Source: Pseudooceanicola sp050897975
GTDB lineage: Bacteria > Pseudomonadota > Alphaproteobacteria > Rhodobacterales > Rhodobacteraceae
Reading direction: 5' to 3'
DNA length: 64,000 nucleotides
NCBI RefSeq assembly: GCF_050897975.1
Contig: NZ_JBPAXY010000006.1
Coordinates: 186,001-250,000, forward strand
The notes under the pieces were generated by a model, which worked only from the letters and a program-made list of their open reading frames with translations, ran no database searches and had not been told where the DNA came from. This document shows, in pieces, positions 17,615 through 25,455 of the stretch. Both the position numbers and the translations under genes were made by a program. Positions within the stretch are counted from its first letter, which is position 1; each line of letters begins with the position of its first letter.

Positions 17615-18456
17615 CAGCCTTTCGTGCCTCCGCCGAAGATGTTCATCAGCCGGTTCTGGAAGACCACGAAAAGCACCAGCACGGGCAGGGTGTAGAAGAT
17701 GCCCACGGCCTTGAAGATGTTGAAATTGTATTCCACCGAGTCGGGGATCGCCGCCTCTTGCAGGAAGATTGACAGCACCTGGAAATCCGCCGAGGGGGCC
17801 AGGATCCGCGGCAGCAGGTATTCGCCCCAGCCGTCGAGGAAGGCAAAGACCCCCAGGGCCACCAGGCCGGGTTTCACCTGGGGCAGGATCAGCCTGCGCC
17901 AGACGGTGAAGCGCGAGGCGCCGTCCTGCACACCGGCCATTTCGATTTCCCAGGGCACGGCGTCGTAAAAGCCCTTCATGATCCAGATGCCAAAGGGCAG
18001 GGCCAGGGTGCCCTTGACCAGGATCACCCCGATCATCGTGTTGTAGAGGCCGCTGAGGTTCAGCACCAGGAAGGTCCCGATCAGCAGGGTCACCGCCGGG
18101 AAGGCGTGCATCACCAGCACCGAGGCCAGGAAGAACCGCCGGTAGGGCAGGTTCAGCCGCGACATGGCATAGCCCCCGGTCGAGGACAGGGTCAGGGTGA
18201 TCGCCACCATGGTGAAGGCCAGGATCAGCGAGTTGCGGGTGGCGATCCAGACATTCCCCGTCAGCTCGAAATCATAGAGAAAGCGCCAGTGCTCCAGGGT
18301 GAAGCGGTCGGGGATCAGCGATCCGGGCGGCGCATCGGTGAAACTGTCGATCACCAGGAAGGCATACATGGCCACCAGCGGCAGCGACACCAGGGTCAGG
18401 ATCACCAGCACCGGCGCCATGCGAAAGTTGCGGGTCAGGGAGGTATGGGACGACAT
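17614..18456 (-). CDS. ABC importer permease (MalG/UgpE-like)
   Basis: The 280-residue protein has six predicted membrane helices and the EAA coupling loop around AGVQDGASRFTVWRRLILPQ, which docks on the ATPase. It belongs to the MalG-type subfamily of CUT1 permeases. Seven bases separate it from the partner permease upstream and it overlaps the ATPase downstream, so one heterodimeric transporter is encoded. Confidence 0.94.
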   Translation of the reverse strand: MSSHTSLTRNFRMAPVLVILTLVSLPLVAMYAFLVIDSFTDAPPGSLIPDRFTLEHWRFLYDFELTGNVWIATRNSLILAFTMVAITLTLSSTGGYAMSRLNLPYRRFFLASVLVMHAFPAVTLLIGTFLVLNLSGLYNTMIGVILVKGTLALPFGIWIMKGFYDAVPWEIEMAGVQDGASRFTVWRRLILPQVKPGLVALGVFAFLDGWGEYLLPRILAPSADFQVLSIFLQEAAIPDSVEYNFNIFKAVGIFYTLPVLVLFVVFQNRLMNIFGGGTKG

Positions 18457-18463
18457 GGGGGCC

Positions 18464-19867
18464 TCAGAACTCGATCTTCGGACGGCCCACCAGGTCGTCG
18501 AATTTGAACAGGATCAGATAGGCGATGGAGAGGGTCAGCCCGACCACCACCAGGATCAGCGCCATGGCGGCGCCAAGGCCGTATTTGAACTCGCCCGAAT
18601 AGGCCCAAAGCGCGGTCTTGAAGGTGTCCAGCGCCCAGACCGTGGTGGTGGTGCCGGGGCCGCCATCGGTGGTCAGCCAGATCAACTCGTAGGACGAGAG
18701 CAGCGACAGGGTCTGATAGGAGGTGACGAAAAGGACCGGCCAGCGCAGTTGCGGCAGGATGATCCGGCGGATCTGTTGCCAGCGCGAGGCGCCGTCGACT
18801 TCCGAGGCCCAAAGCTGTTGCACCGGGATGGCCCGCAGGGCGCCGGAAAACAGGATCATCCCGAAGCTGGCGCCGACAAAGCCGTTGGACAGGATCATGA
18901 TCGTCCAGGCCGAGGTGATCCCCGCCTTCATGTAGTTATAGGCGGGCAGGCCCAGGGTATCGGCCAGGATGTAGACAAAGCCGTTTTCCCAGGTGAACCA
19001 CTGCCAGAGGGTGGCATAAAGCACCACGGGCGTGATGCGCGGCAGCAGCCACAGCGCCGAGAAAAGGGCGCCAGCGCGTTTCGGCAGGTAGAAGGTGGTC
19101 ACCGCCAGGAAAAGGCCCACGCCCACGTTGAACGCCAGGGTCAGCGCCACGTAGAGGGCCGTGTTGCCGACGATGCGCAGCGTGTCACGGCGGTCGATCA
19201 GGGTTCGGAAATTCTCGGTGGTGAAGACGGCGCCGGTATAGGCGGCCTGGGTGATCCTTTCGCGGGTCGCGGGGGCCAGGTCGGGGGCGGCCTCGGACAG
19301 GGCGGCGGCGAAGGCGGCCTCGGTCGCGAAGCGCTGGTTCAGGATCGACAGGGCAAAGGCGCTGGCGGTGCTTTTCAGCGCCCGGGCCGAGCGCGGTTTC
19401 GACGGCAGGGCGCGCAGGTCGCGTTCCAGGGCGCGGGCGTCGTCATAGCTTTGACCCGACAGACGGGCCTCGATCTCCGACAGGAAACGCGCATCGGTGC
19501 CGGCCTCGCGGGCGCGGTCCAAGGTGGTGGCGTCGATCACATAGCTGGGGGCCGAGATACGCGTGGCCTCGGCCTCGGTCAGCCCGGCGTCGCGCAGGTC
19601 GCGCAGCAGGGTTGGGGTGACCATCCAGTCGCCCTTCCCGATGCCGGTCGAGGTGGACATGTTGGTAAAGGCGAAGACGGCGGTAAAGATCGCCGGGGCG
19701 AAGAAGAAGGCGCAAAGCAGGATCAGAGAGGGCGCCAGCATGGCCAGGCCCAGGGGGCTGATCCGGGGGCGGCGGCGGCGCGGGGTTTCGGCGGGCGGGA
19801 CGGGAGTGGAGGGGACCGCCATCGCGGTCCCCCCCGGCGCCCCGTCTGTCAGGGCGCGGACGTTCAT
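18464..19867 (-). CDS. ABC importer permease with large periplasmic insert (MalF/InoF-like)
   Basis: The 467-residue permease is much longer than typical CUT1 permeases (about 300). After the first membrane helix (roughly residues 40-60) comes a hydrophilic stretch of about 170 residues, rich in Ala, Arg and Asp, before the second helix, then the normal permease core with an EAA loop (SEVDGASRWQQIRRIILPQ). The N terminus is a proline-rich cytoplasmic segment. The insert is probably periplasmic, like the MalF P2 domain that contacts the binding protein. The start overlaps the binding-protein stop by four bases. From memory this resembles permeases annotated as inositol-phosphate transporters. 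Confidence 0.9.
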   Translation of the reverse strand: MNVRALTDGAPGGTAMAVPSTPVPPAETPRRRRPRISPLGLAMLAPSLILLCAFFFAPAIFTAVFAFTNMSTSTGIGKGDWMVTPTLLRDLRDAGLTEAEATRISAPSYVIDATTLDRAREAGTDARFLSEIEARLSGQSYDDARALERDLRALPSKPRSARALKSTASAFALSILNQRFATEAAFAAALSEAAPDLAPATRERITQAAYTGAVFTTENFRTLIDRRDTLRIVGNTALYVALTLAFNVGVGLFLAVTTFYLPKRAGALFSALWLLPRITPVVLYATLWQWFTWENGFVYILADTLGLPAYNYMKAGITSAWTIMILSNGFVGASFGMILFSGALRAIPVQQLWASEVDGASRWQQIRRIILPQLRWPVLFVTSYQTLSLLSSYELIWLTTDGGPGTTTTVWALDTFKTALWAYSGEFKYGLGAAMALILVVVGLTLSIAYLILFKFDDLVGRPKIEF

Positions 19868-21219
19868 TTGACGACGATCTTGTCGCCCAGGGCGGCGGTC
19901 ACGTCGGCGCGCACGGTCTCGACCGCCTCGGCCACCGACATGGTGCCGGTCCAGGCGTTTTCCAGACCCTTGTACATTGCCGTCCAGTAGGTGCCGAAAT
20001 CGGCATCGTTGGGGATGGCGTTCACATAGGGCAGGAAGCCTTCGGAGGCTTCGGTCAGCCAGCGGCTTTCGGCGTAAAGCGGCACCGACACCTCGGCCTC
20101 GCCAATCGCCAGGTGACCCGATTCCACCGCGTGCATGGCGTTCAGGCGCGGCTCGGAGGCGATCGAGATCAGCTCGGCGGCGATCTGGGCCTCTTGCTCG
20201 GTGTTGCCCGCGCCCATCAGATAGACCAGCGGATGGGTGATCGAGTTGGCGCGGCCGGTCTCATTGCCCGCCGGGATCAGGGTAAAGGCGGTGGTGTCGA
20301 AGAAGTTCTCCATGCCGAAGGAACTGGTCCACTGGGCATAGTGCCAGGAGCCGCCATGCCAGGCGCCGGCCTGACCGCCGGACACGGCGCGGTGCCAGTC
20401 GTCCCATTCACGGCCCAGGTAGGATTGCGGCACGACGCCCATTTCCACCGCATCGACAAAGAACTGGTACATGCCGGTCAGCGCCTGGGTGTCCAGCAGC
20501 AGCTTGCCGGTGGCCTCATCGGTCATGGACCCGCCGAAGGACTGGTAGAACTGCCAGTAGTCGGGGCCGTTCTTCACCCGCGGCTGGAAGCCCTGACCGG
20601 CTTCGATCACGCCCGCGTCCTGCATGGCCTTCAGGTCGTCCAGCATGGTGTAAAGGGTATAGTCGCCGTCGATGACCCGCTGCGGCAGGGCCGCGACCTG
20701 GGCGTCGGTCCAGCCGATGGCCTTCAGGCCGTCGATGTTCCAGAACATGATGCGCGCCTCGGCATCCTGGGGAATGCCCCAGACCACGCCGTTATAGGTC
20801 GCCACGTCGATCAGCGAGGGGTAGAGGTCGTTCAGCGGCCACTGGTCGAAATAGACCCAGTCCTCGACCGGACGCAGGATGCCCGCCTGGCTCCAGGGGC
20901 CCAGATCCTCGTGGCCCGACACGATGATGTCCGGGGCGTCGCCGGATTCCGCGGCCAGGGTCACCGCCTGTTTGAAATCGTCCCAGCCGGACCAGGCCTG
21001 GCCTTCGATGGTGATCGTCAGATCGTCACCGCGCACGGCGGCTTCGCGCATCAGCTGCTCGGCGGCCAGCTTGATGTTGTCGATGCGGTAATGAGAGCTG
21101 TCGCCGGTGCCGCCGGACCAGACGGTCAGGGTGATATCTTCGGCGAAGGCGGCCACGGCGGTGCTGGCCAGAAGGGCGGCCGACAGGGTGGCGCGCTTGG
21201 AGAAAGACAGAATGCTCAT
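19864..21219 (-). CDS. ABC importer periplasmic substrate-binding protein
   Basis: The 451-residue protein has a Sec signal peptide (positively charged start, hydrophobic core, cleavage likely after AFA near residue 26) and no lipobox. The mature protein opens ITLTVWSGG, typical of extracellular solute-binding family 1 (maltose, sn-glycerol-3-phosphate and related ligands). Several Trp and Tyr residues (WHGGSWHYAQW) suit sugar stacking. It is the first gene of a seven-gene leftward operon and its promoter region carries a LacI-type palindrome. The ligand is inferred from the GDPD and IMPase genes as a glycerophosphodiester or inositol phosphate, not read directly. Confidence 0.93.
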   Translation of the reverse strand: MSILSFSKRATLSAALLASTAVAAFAEDITLTVWSGGTGDSSHYRIDNIKLAAEQLMREAAVRGDDLTITIEGQAWSGWDDFKQAVTLAAESGDAPDIIVSGHEDLGPWSQAGILRPVEDWVYFDQWPLNDLYPSLIDVATYNGVVWGIPQDAEARIMFWNIDGLKAIGWTDAQVAALPQRVIDGDYTLYTMLDDLKAMQDAGVIEAGQGFQPRVKNGPDYWQFYQSFGGSMTDEATGKLLLDTQALTGMYQFFVDAVEMGVVPQSYLGREWDDWHRAVSGGQAGAWHGGSWHYAQWTSSFGMENFFDTTAFTLIPAGNETGRANSITHPLVYLMGAGNTEQEAQIAAELISIASEPRLNAMHAVESGHLAIGEAEVSVPLYAESRWLTEASEGFLPYVNAIPNDADFGTYWTAMYKGLENAWTGTMSVAEAVETVRADVTAALGDKIVVK

Positions 21220-21258
21220 GAGGGGGCGATGCCTCGCTTGTGGAGTGGGTCAGAGGAG

Positions 21259-21274
21259 TTGCACTCGTGTGCAA
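21259..21274. promoter_or_regulatory. LacI-type operator upstream of ABC/GDPD operon
   Basis: TTGCACTCGTGTGCAA is a 16-bp palindrome with seven of eight symmetric pairs and a central CG step, the usual form of LacI-family operators. It lies 40-55 bases before the binding-protein start, in the 290-base gap shared with the divergent lactate dehydrogenase gene. Confidence 0.7.
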
Positions 21275-21509
21275 GGCCTCTCTAGCGGCGCTGCATGACG
21301 GTTTGGTGCGGGTTTCTTGTAGCTTTTGCGACGCGGCGCCCCGGGCGGGGCGGCGGGATGCCTGCGCAGGCGGCGGTGGCGCCCGGTAGGGGCCGGATCG
21401 GTGGGGCCATGCCCGCGCGCCCCGTGCAACTGGGCCGCGAAGCCCCTAGGCTGGGAACGAATGGTGCCGCAGGGATGGGGGCGCCGGTGTCAGCACGGGG
21501 AGACGGGAC

Positions 21510-22439
21510 ATGAAGGTCGGGATTGTGGGCGCGGGCATGGTGGGCTCGTCGGCGGGTTTTGCCCTGGTGCTGCGCGGTGTGGCCAGCGAGCTGGTGCTGG
21601 TCGATCACAACCCGGGCCTGGCCCGCGCCCAGGCCGAGGATATCGCCCATGCGGTGCCCTTCGCCCAGCCGACCCGGGTGCGGGCGGGGGGGTATGACGC
21701 GCTGGAAGGGGCCGAGGTGATCATCATTGCCGCCGGGGTGCCGCAAAAGCCCGGGGAAAGCCGGCTCGGCCTGCTGGGCCGCAATGCCCAGGTCTTTGGC
21801 GAGGTCATCGCCCAGACCAACCGCGTGGCCCGGGACGCGATCCTGCTGATCGCCTCGAACCCCGTCGACATCATGACCGAGGTGGCGCTTCAGGCCTCGG
21901 GGCTGCCTGCCTCGCGGGTCTTCGGCTCTGGCACCATCCTGGACACGGCGCGCTTCCGCTATCTGCTGGGGCAGCATCTGAACGTCGCGGCGCAATCGGT
22001 CCATGCCTATGTGCTGGGCGAACATGGCGACAGCGAGGTGCTGGCCTGGTCCTCGGCCCGGTCGGGCTGCGAGACGCTGAGCGATTTCGCCGATCAGGTG
22101 GGGGCGCCGATCACCGAGGCGGTTCGGGCCGAGATCGACCAGGCGGTGCGCCACGCCGCCTATCGCATCATCGAGGGCAAGGGCGCCACCTGGTACGGCA
22201 TCGGCGCTGGTCTGGCGCGCATCGTCCAGGCCATTCGCGACGACCAGCGGGCGGTGATGACCGTTTCCGCCCGGGTGGCCGAGATCGAGGGGATCCACGA
22301 CGTCACCCTGTCGCTGCCCCGGGTGGTGGGGCGCGCGGGCGTGGCCGAGACGCTGATCCCGCATCTGTCCTATGCCGAGGCCACCGCCCTGCGCGCCTCG
22401 GCCGAGATGCTGCGCAAGACCGCCGCCGAACTGAGCTGA
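21510..22439 (+). CDS. ldh: L-lactate dehydrogenase
   Basis: The 309-residue cytoplasmic enzyme interconverts pyruvate and L-lactate with NAD. It has the Rossmann start GIVGAGMVGS, the specificity loop GVPQKPGESR (Gln marks lactate over malate specificity) and the catalytic His in LGEHGDSEV. Length is typical. It is divergent from the ABC/GDPD operon and followed by a Nudix gene about 190 bases on. Nothing ties it functionally to the phosphodiester operon apart from the shared upstream region. Confidence 0.93.
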   Translation: MKVGIVGAGMVGSSAGFALVLRGVASELVLVDHNPGLARAQAEDIAHAVPFAQPTRVRAGGYDALEGAEVIIIAAGVPQKPGESRLGLLGRNAQVFGEVIAQTNRVARDAILLIASNPVDIMTEVALQASGLPASRVFGSGTILDTARFRYLLGQHLNVAAQSVHAYVLGEHGDSEVLAWSSARSGCETLSDFADQVGAPITEAVRAEIDQAVRHAAYRIIEGKGATWYGIGAGLARIVQAIRDDQRAVMTVSARVAEIEGIHDVTLSLPRVVGRAGVAETLIPHLSYAEATALRASAEMLRKTAAELS

Positions 22440-22628
22440 CCGCGCAGCGCCGGGCGGGACTGCGGCCTGCCTGTGCCCCTTGTCCCCCCGGGGAAAGGCA
22501 AATGCCGCTCTGTTGCACTTTGGCGTCCTTTCCTGCTAGACAACGTTTTCGCCGGCCCGCGAAATGTCTTTGTTACCGCGCCACGCCTCTGTTTTTCGTA
22601 TTCCGCGCCGATAACGGTGATCCGCCCG

Positions 22629-23114
22629 ATGCTCGCTCCGCTCTGGACTTCTTATATCCGCCCGCTTCTGGGACGGCCTGCCCGGGTGCAGGTGGCGGCG
22701 CTGTGCCATCAGGGCCGGGGGGCGGATCTGCGCATCCTGCTGATCACCTCGCGCGATACCGGTCGCTGGGTGCTGCCCAAGGGCTGGCCGAAGCGGGGCC
22801 ATGACGCCGGGGGCACGGCGCTGGAAGAGGCCTGGGAAGAGGCCGGGATCAAGCCTGCGGGCCGTCCCGTCGCCGTCGGCCATTACCATTACGACAAGCG
22901 CCTGGATGGGGGGCTGCCCCTGCCGACGCGGGTCGAGGTCTTTGCCATCCCCGTGCCCGCGCTGCTGGACGACTACCCCGAGAAGGGTCAGCGCCGCCGC
23001 GTCTGGATGACCCCGGCCGAGGCCGCCGCCTCGGTGGCGGAACCCGAGCTGGCCGAACTGCTGGCGGCCTTTCCCCGCCGGGCGGCAAAGCTGGCCGCCG
23101 AGGCGTCGCGGTGA
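22629..23114 (+). CDS. Nudix hydrolase (DIPP-like subgroup)
   Basis: About 161 residues with a Nudix fold. The box reads GWPKRGHDAGGTALEEAWEEAGI, shown here only as its layout: the EE..EEAGI metal-binding end is present, but the canonical Glu after Gx5 is His and the Arg of REUxEE is Glu. From memory these changes recur in an alphaproteobacterial subgroup with LPKGW before the box, related to diphosphoinositol-polyphosphate phosphohydrolases. The start is uncertain: ATG at 22629 begins MLAPLWTSYI, with a GTG four codons earlier. Its stop overlaps the GTG of the phosphate transporter, implying coupled translation. Substrate unknown. Confidence 0.8.
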   Translation: MLAPLWTSYIRPLLGRPARVQVAALCHQGRGADLRILLITSRDTGRWVLPKGWPKRGHDAGGTALEEAWEEAGIKPAGRPVAVGHYHYDKRLDGGLPLPTRVEVFAIPVPALLDDYPEKGQRRRVWMTPAEAAASVAEPELAELLAAFPRRAAKLAAEASR

Positions 23115-24667
23115 AGGGGTCTTTGGCCCCCTTTACCGGGCGGCAGGGGCGTCGTGACCGGGCCGAACGGGCCGACTGGGGCACGCTGGATCGCGACCTC
23201 GACCGCATGTCGCTGCTGGAAGCCGGGGCGATGCACCAGGCGCGGCCCTTGCTGGGGGCCGGGCTGGCCCTGGCCTTTATCGTGCTGGCGGTGCTGGTGG
23301 CGGCAAGCCTGGGCGGAACCGGGCCGGGCGGCATCGCCATCATCACCGCGGCGGCGCTTGGCGCCTATATGGCGCTGAACATCGGCGCCAATGACGTGGC
23401 CAACAACATGGGCCCCGCTGTGGGGGCGGGGGCGCTGCCGATGGCCGGGGCCATCGCCCTGGCGGCGTTGTTTGAAAGCGCGGGGGCGCTGATCGCGGGC
23501 CATGACGTGATCGAGACCGTGTCGCGCGGCATCCTGCGCTCGGGGCAGGTCGCCTCGACCGGCAGTTTTCCCCTGGCGATGATCGCCGCCCTGATGGGCT
23601 CGGCCCTGTGGGTGAACCTGGCCACCTGGCTGCGGGCGCCGGTCTCGACCACCCAGGCGGTGATCGGCGGGGTGCTGGGCGCGGGCGCGGCTGCGGTCGG
23701 GCTGGGGGGGGTGCAATGGCCCACTGTGGGGGTCATCGCCTCTGGCTGGGTGCTGTCGCCGCTGGCCGGCGCCCTGGCCGCCGCCGCGATCCTGGGCCTG
23801 CTGCGCTGGCGCGTCCTGTACGTGCCCGACAAGATCGCCGCCGCGCGTCGCTGGGTGCCGGTCCTGCTGGGTCTGATGGCCGGATCCTTCACCGCCTATC
23901 TGCTGCAAAAGGCGCCGCCCTGGTTCCTGGATGTCGAGATCCCGCGCCTGACCACCGGCCTGGCCGGGCTGGTCGTGGGTCTTGTGGCCTGGGCCGCCGC
24001 GATCCCCACCATCCGCCGCCAGTCGCGCGGGCTGGAGAACCGCCGCGCCGCGCTGAAGCCGCTGTTCCGGCTGCCGCTGATCTGCGCCGCCGCCCTGCTG
24101 TCCTTTGCCCATGGGGCCAATGACGTGGCCAATGCCGTGGCGCCGCTGGCCGCCCTGGTCGAGATGCAGCGCGCGGGCGGGCTGGATGCCACCACCGTGC
24201 CGCTGCCCTTCTGGGTGACGCTGATCGGCGCGGCGGGGATCTCGATGGGTCTGATCCTCTTCGGTCCGCGGCTGATCCGCCTGGTGGGGCGCGAGATCAC
24301 CCGCCTGAACCCGCCGCGCGCCTTCTGCATCGCCCTGGCGGCGGCGGTGATCGTGCTGCTGGCGTCCTCGCTGGGCCTGCCGGTCAGCACCACCCATGTG
24401 ACCATCGGCGGGGTCTTCGGCGTGGGGTTCTACCGCGAAGGGGTGACCCGGCTGCGCGCGCGCCGCGCCGAACGCGCCCAGGGGGCGGCGGCCAAGGGCG
24501 ACAGCGGCCCGCGCGCCTTCCCGGCCGAGGAACGCCGCCGCCGCCGCCTGGTGCGGCGCTCGCATTTCCTGACCATCATCGCTGCCTGGCTGATCACGCT
24601 GCCCGCCGCCGCGCTGCTGGCGGCGCTGGCCTTCCAGGTGCTGCGGCTGCTGGCGCCCCTGGGCTGA
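23111..24667 (+). CDS. pit: PiT-family inorganic phosphate transporter
   Basis: The 518-residue inner-membrane protein shows the duplicated PiT signatures: NIGANDVANNMGPAVGAGAL near residue 95 and AHGANDVANAVAPLAAL near residue 335. Each is followed by the APVSTTQA / LPVSTTH motif of its repeat. A central basic cytoplasmic loop (RRQSRGLENRR) separates the halves. PitA-type proteins take up metal-phosphate with protons at low affinity. It starts with GTG overlapping the Nudix stop; the first 45 residues are basic and cytoplasmic. A terminator follows. Confidence 0.93.
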   Translation: MKGSLAPFTGRQGRRDRAERADWGTLDRDLDRMSLLEAGAMHQARPLLGAGLALAFIVLAVLVAASLGGTGPGGIAIITAAALGAYMALNIGANDVANNMGPAVGAGALPMAGAIALAALFESAGALIAGHDVIETVSRGILRSGQVASTGSFPLAMIAALMGSALWVNLATWLRAPVSTTQAVIGGVLGAGAAAVGLGGVQWPTVGVIASGWVLSPLAGALAAAAILGLLRWRVLYVPDKIAAARRWVPVLLGLMAGSFTAYLLQKAPPWFLDVEIPRLTTGLAGLVVGLVAWAAAIPTIRRQSRGLENRRAALKPLFRLPLICAAALLSFAHGANDVANAVAPLAALVEMQRAGGLDATTVPLPFWVTLIGAAGISMGLILFGPRLIRLVGREITRLNPPRAFCIALAAAVIVLLASSLGLPVSTTHVTIGGVFGVGFYREGVTRLRARRAERAQGAAAKGDSGPRAFPAEERRRRRLVRRSHFLTIIAAWLITLPAAALLAALAFQVLRLLAPLG

Positions 24668-24707
24668 GCCCGCCGCCGTGCTGCGCGCCGCGCCCGGGCC
24701 GGTGTGA

Positions 24708-24728
24708 CCCCAGTGTGGGGCGCATTTT
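24708..24728 (+). terminator. Intrinsic terminator after pit
   Basis: Hairpin CCCCA-GTG-TGGGG followed by CGCATTTTA, 40 bases past the transporter stop. Confidence 0.6.
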
Positions 24729-24834
24729 AGCTAAACGGTGGCCCCGGCGCCGCGCCAACTGAGGCGGGATTAAGCTGCGCGAAAGGCTTTGCCCCCCATT
24801 TTCCCGGTGAAACCATCCAGACCGGGGACTTCCG

Positions 24835-25419
24835 ATGAACGCGCTTCAAGCTACCCTTGCCGCCCTGGCGCTTGCCGCCACTACCGCCGCACCCGCCGCC
24901 CAGGCCAACGACTACGAGGCCTCAATGCGCGACTACCTGGAAAGCGAGGTCCTGCTGTGGGTCTTCGACGGGGTGGTGATCGATGCCATCCGTGCCCAGA
25001 ACGAGGCCCATGCGGGCATGACCCAGGCGCGGATCAACACCCTGGACGCGCAATGGCAGGAAGAGGTGGGCACGGCGAGCCACCCTCTGGTCGATCAGGT
25101 GCTGAACAATCCCGCCTCGATGTATCTGACCGTGCAGATGAACAATTCCGCAGGCGCCGTCACCGAGATTTTCCTGATGGATGCTCATGGGCTGAACGTC
25201 GCCGCCACCGGCCCCACCTCGGACTACTGGCAGGGGGACGAGGCGAAGTTCCGGGAAACCTACCGCGTTGGCCCCGGCGCCGTGCATGTGGGCGAGGTGG
25301 AACTGGATGAATCCACCCAGACCTATCAGGGCCAGGTGTCCCTGTCGGTGCTGGATCCCGACACCAAAGAGGTGATCGGCGCCGTCACCGTGGGGCTGAA
25401 CGCCGAACTTCTGTACTGA
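24835..25419 (+). CDS. Secreted stand-alone Cache/PDC-like sensor protein
   Basis: The 194-residue protein has a signal peptide (cleavage likely after AQA near residue 23) and no membrane anchor. The mature part contains a long first helix, then SMYLTVQMNNSAGAVTEIFLMDAHGLNVAATGPTSDYW-type strands (about residues 98-135), which look like a Cache/PDC ligand-binding fold (the MDxxGxxVA pattern is characteristic). Such domains are usually built into chemoreceptors; here it is free in the periplasm. It lies 36 bases before a chemoreceptor gene on the same strand, so the two probably act together. The ligand is unknown. Confidence 0.75.
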   Translation: MNALQATLAALALAATTAAPAAQANDYEASMRDYLESEVLLWVFDGVVIDAIRAQNEAHAGMTQARINTLDAQWQEEVGTASHPLVDQVLNNPASMYLTVQMNNSAGAVTEIFLMDAHGLNVAATGPTSDYWQGDEAKFRETYRVGPGAVHVGEVELDESTQTYQGQVSLSVLDPDTKEVIGAVTVGLNAELLY

Positions 25420-25455
25420 CCCGCGCCCTCTGATCCTGCAAACGGAGCACGCCAG

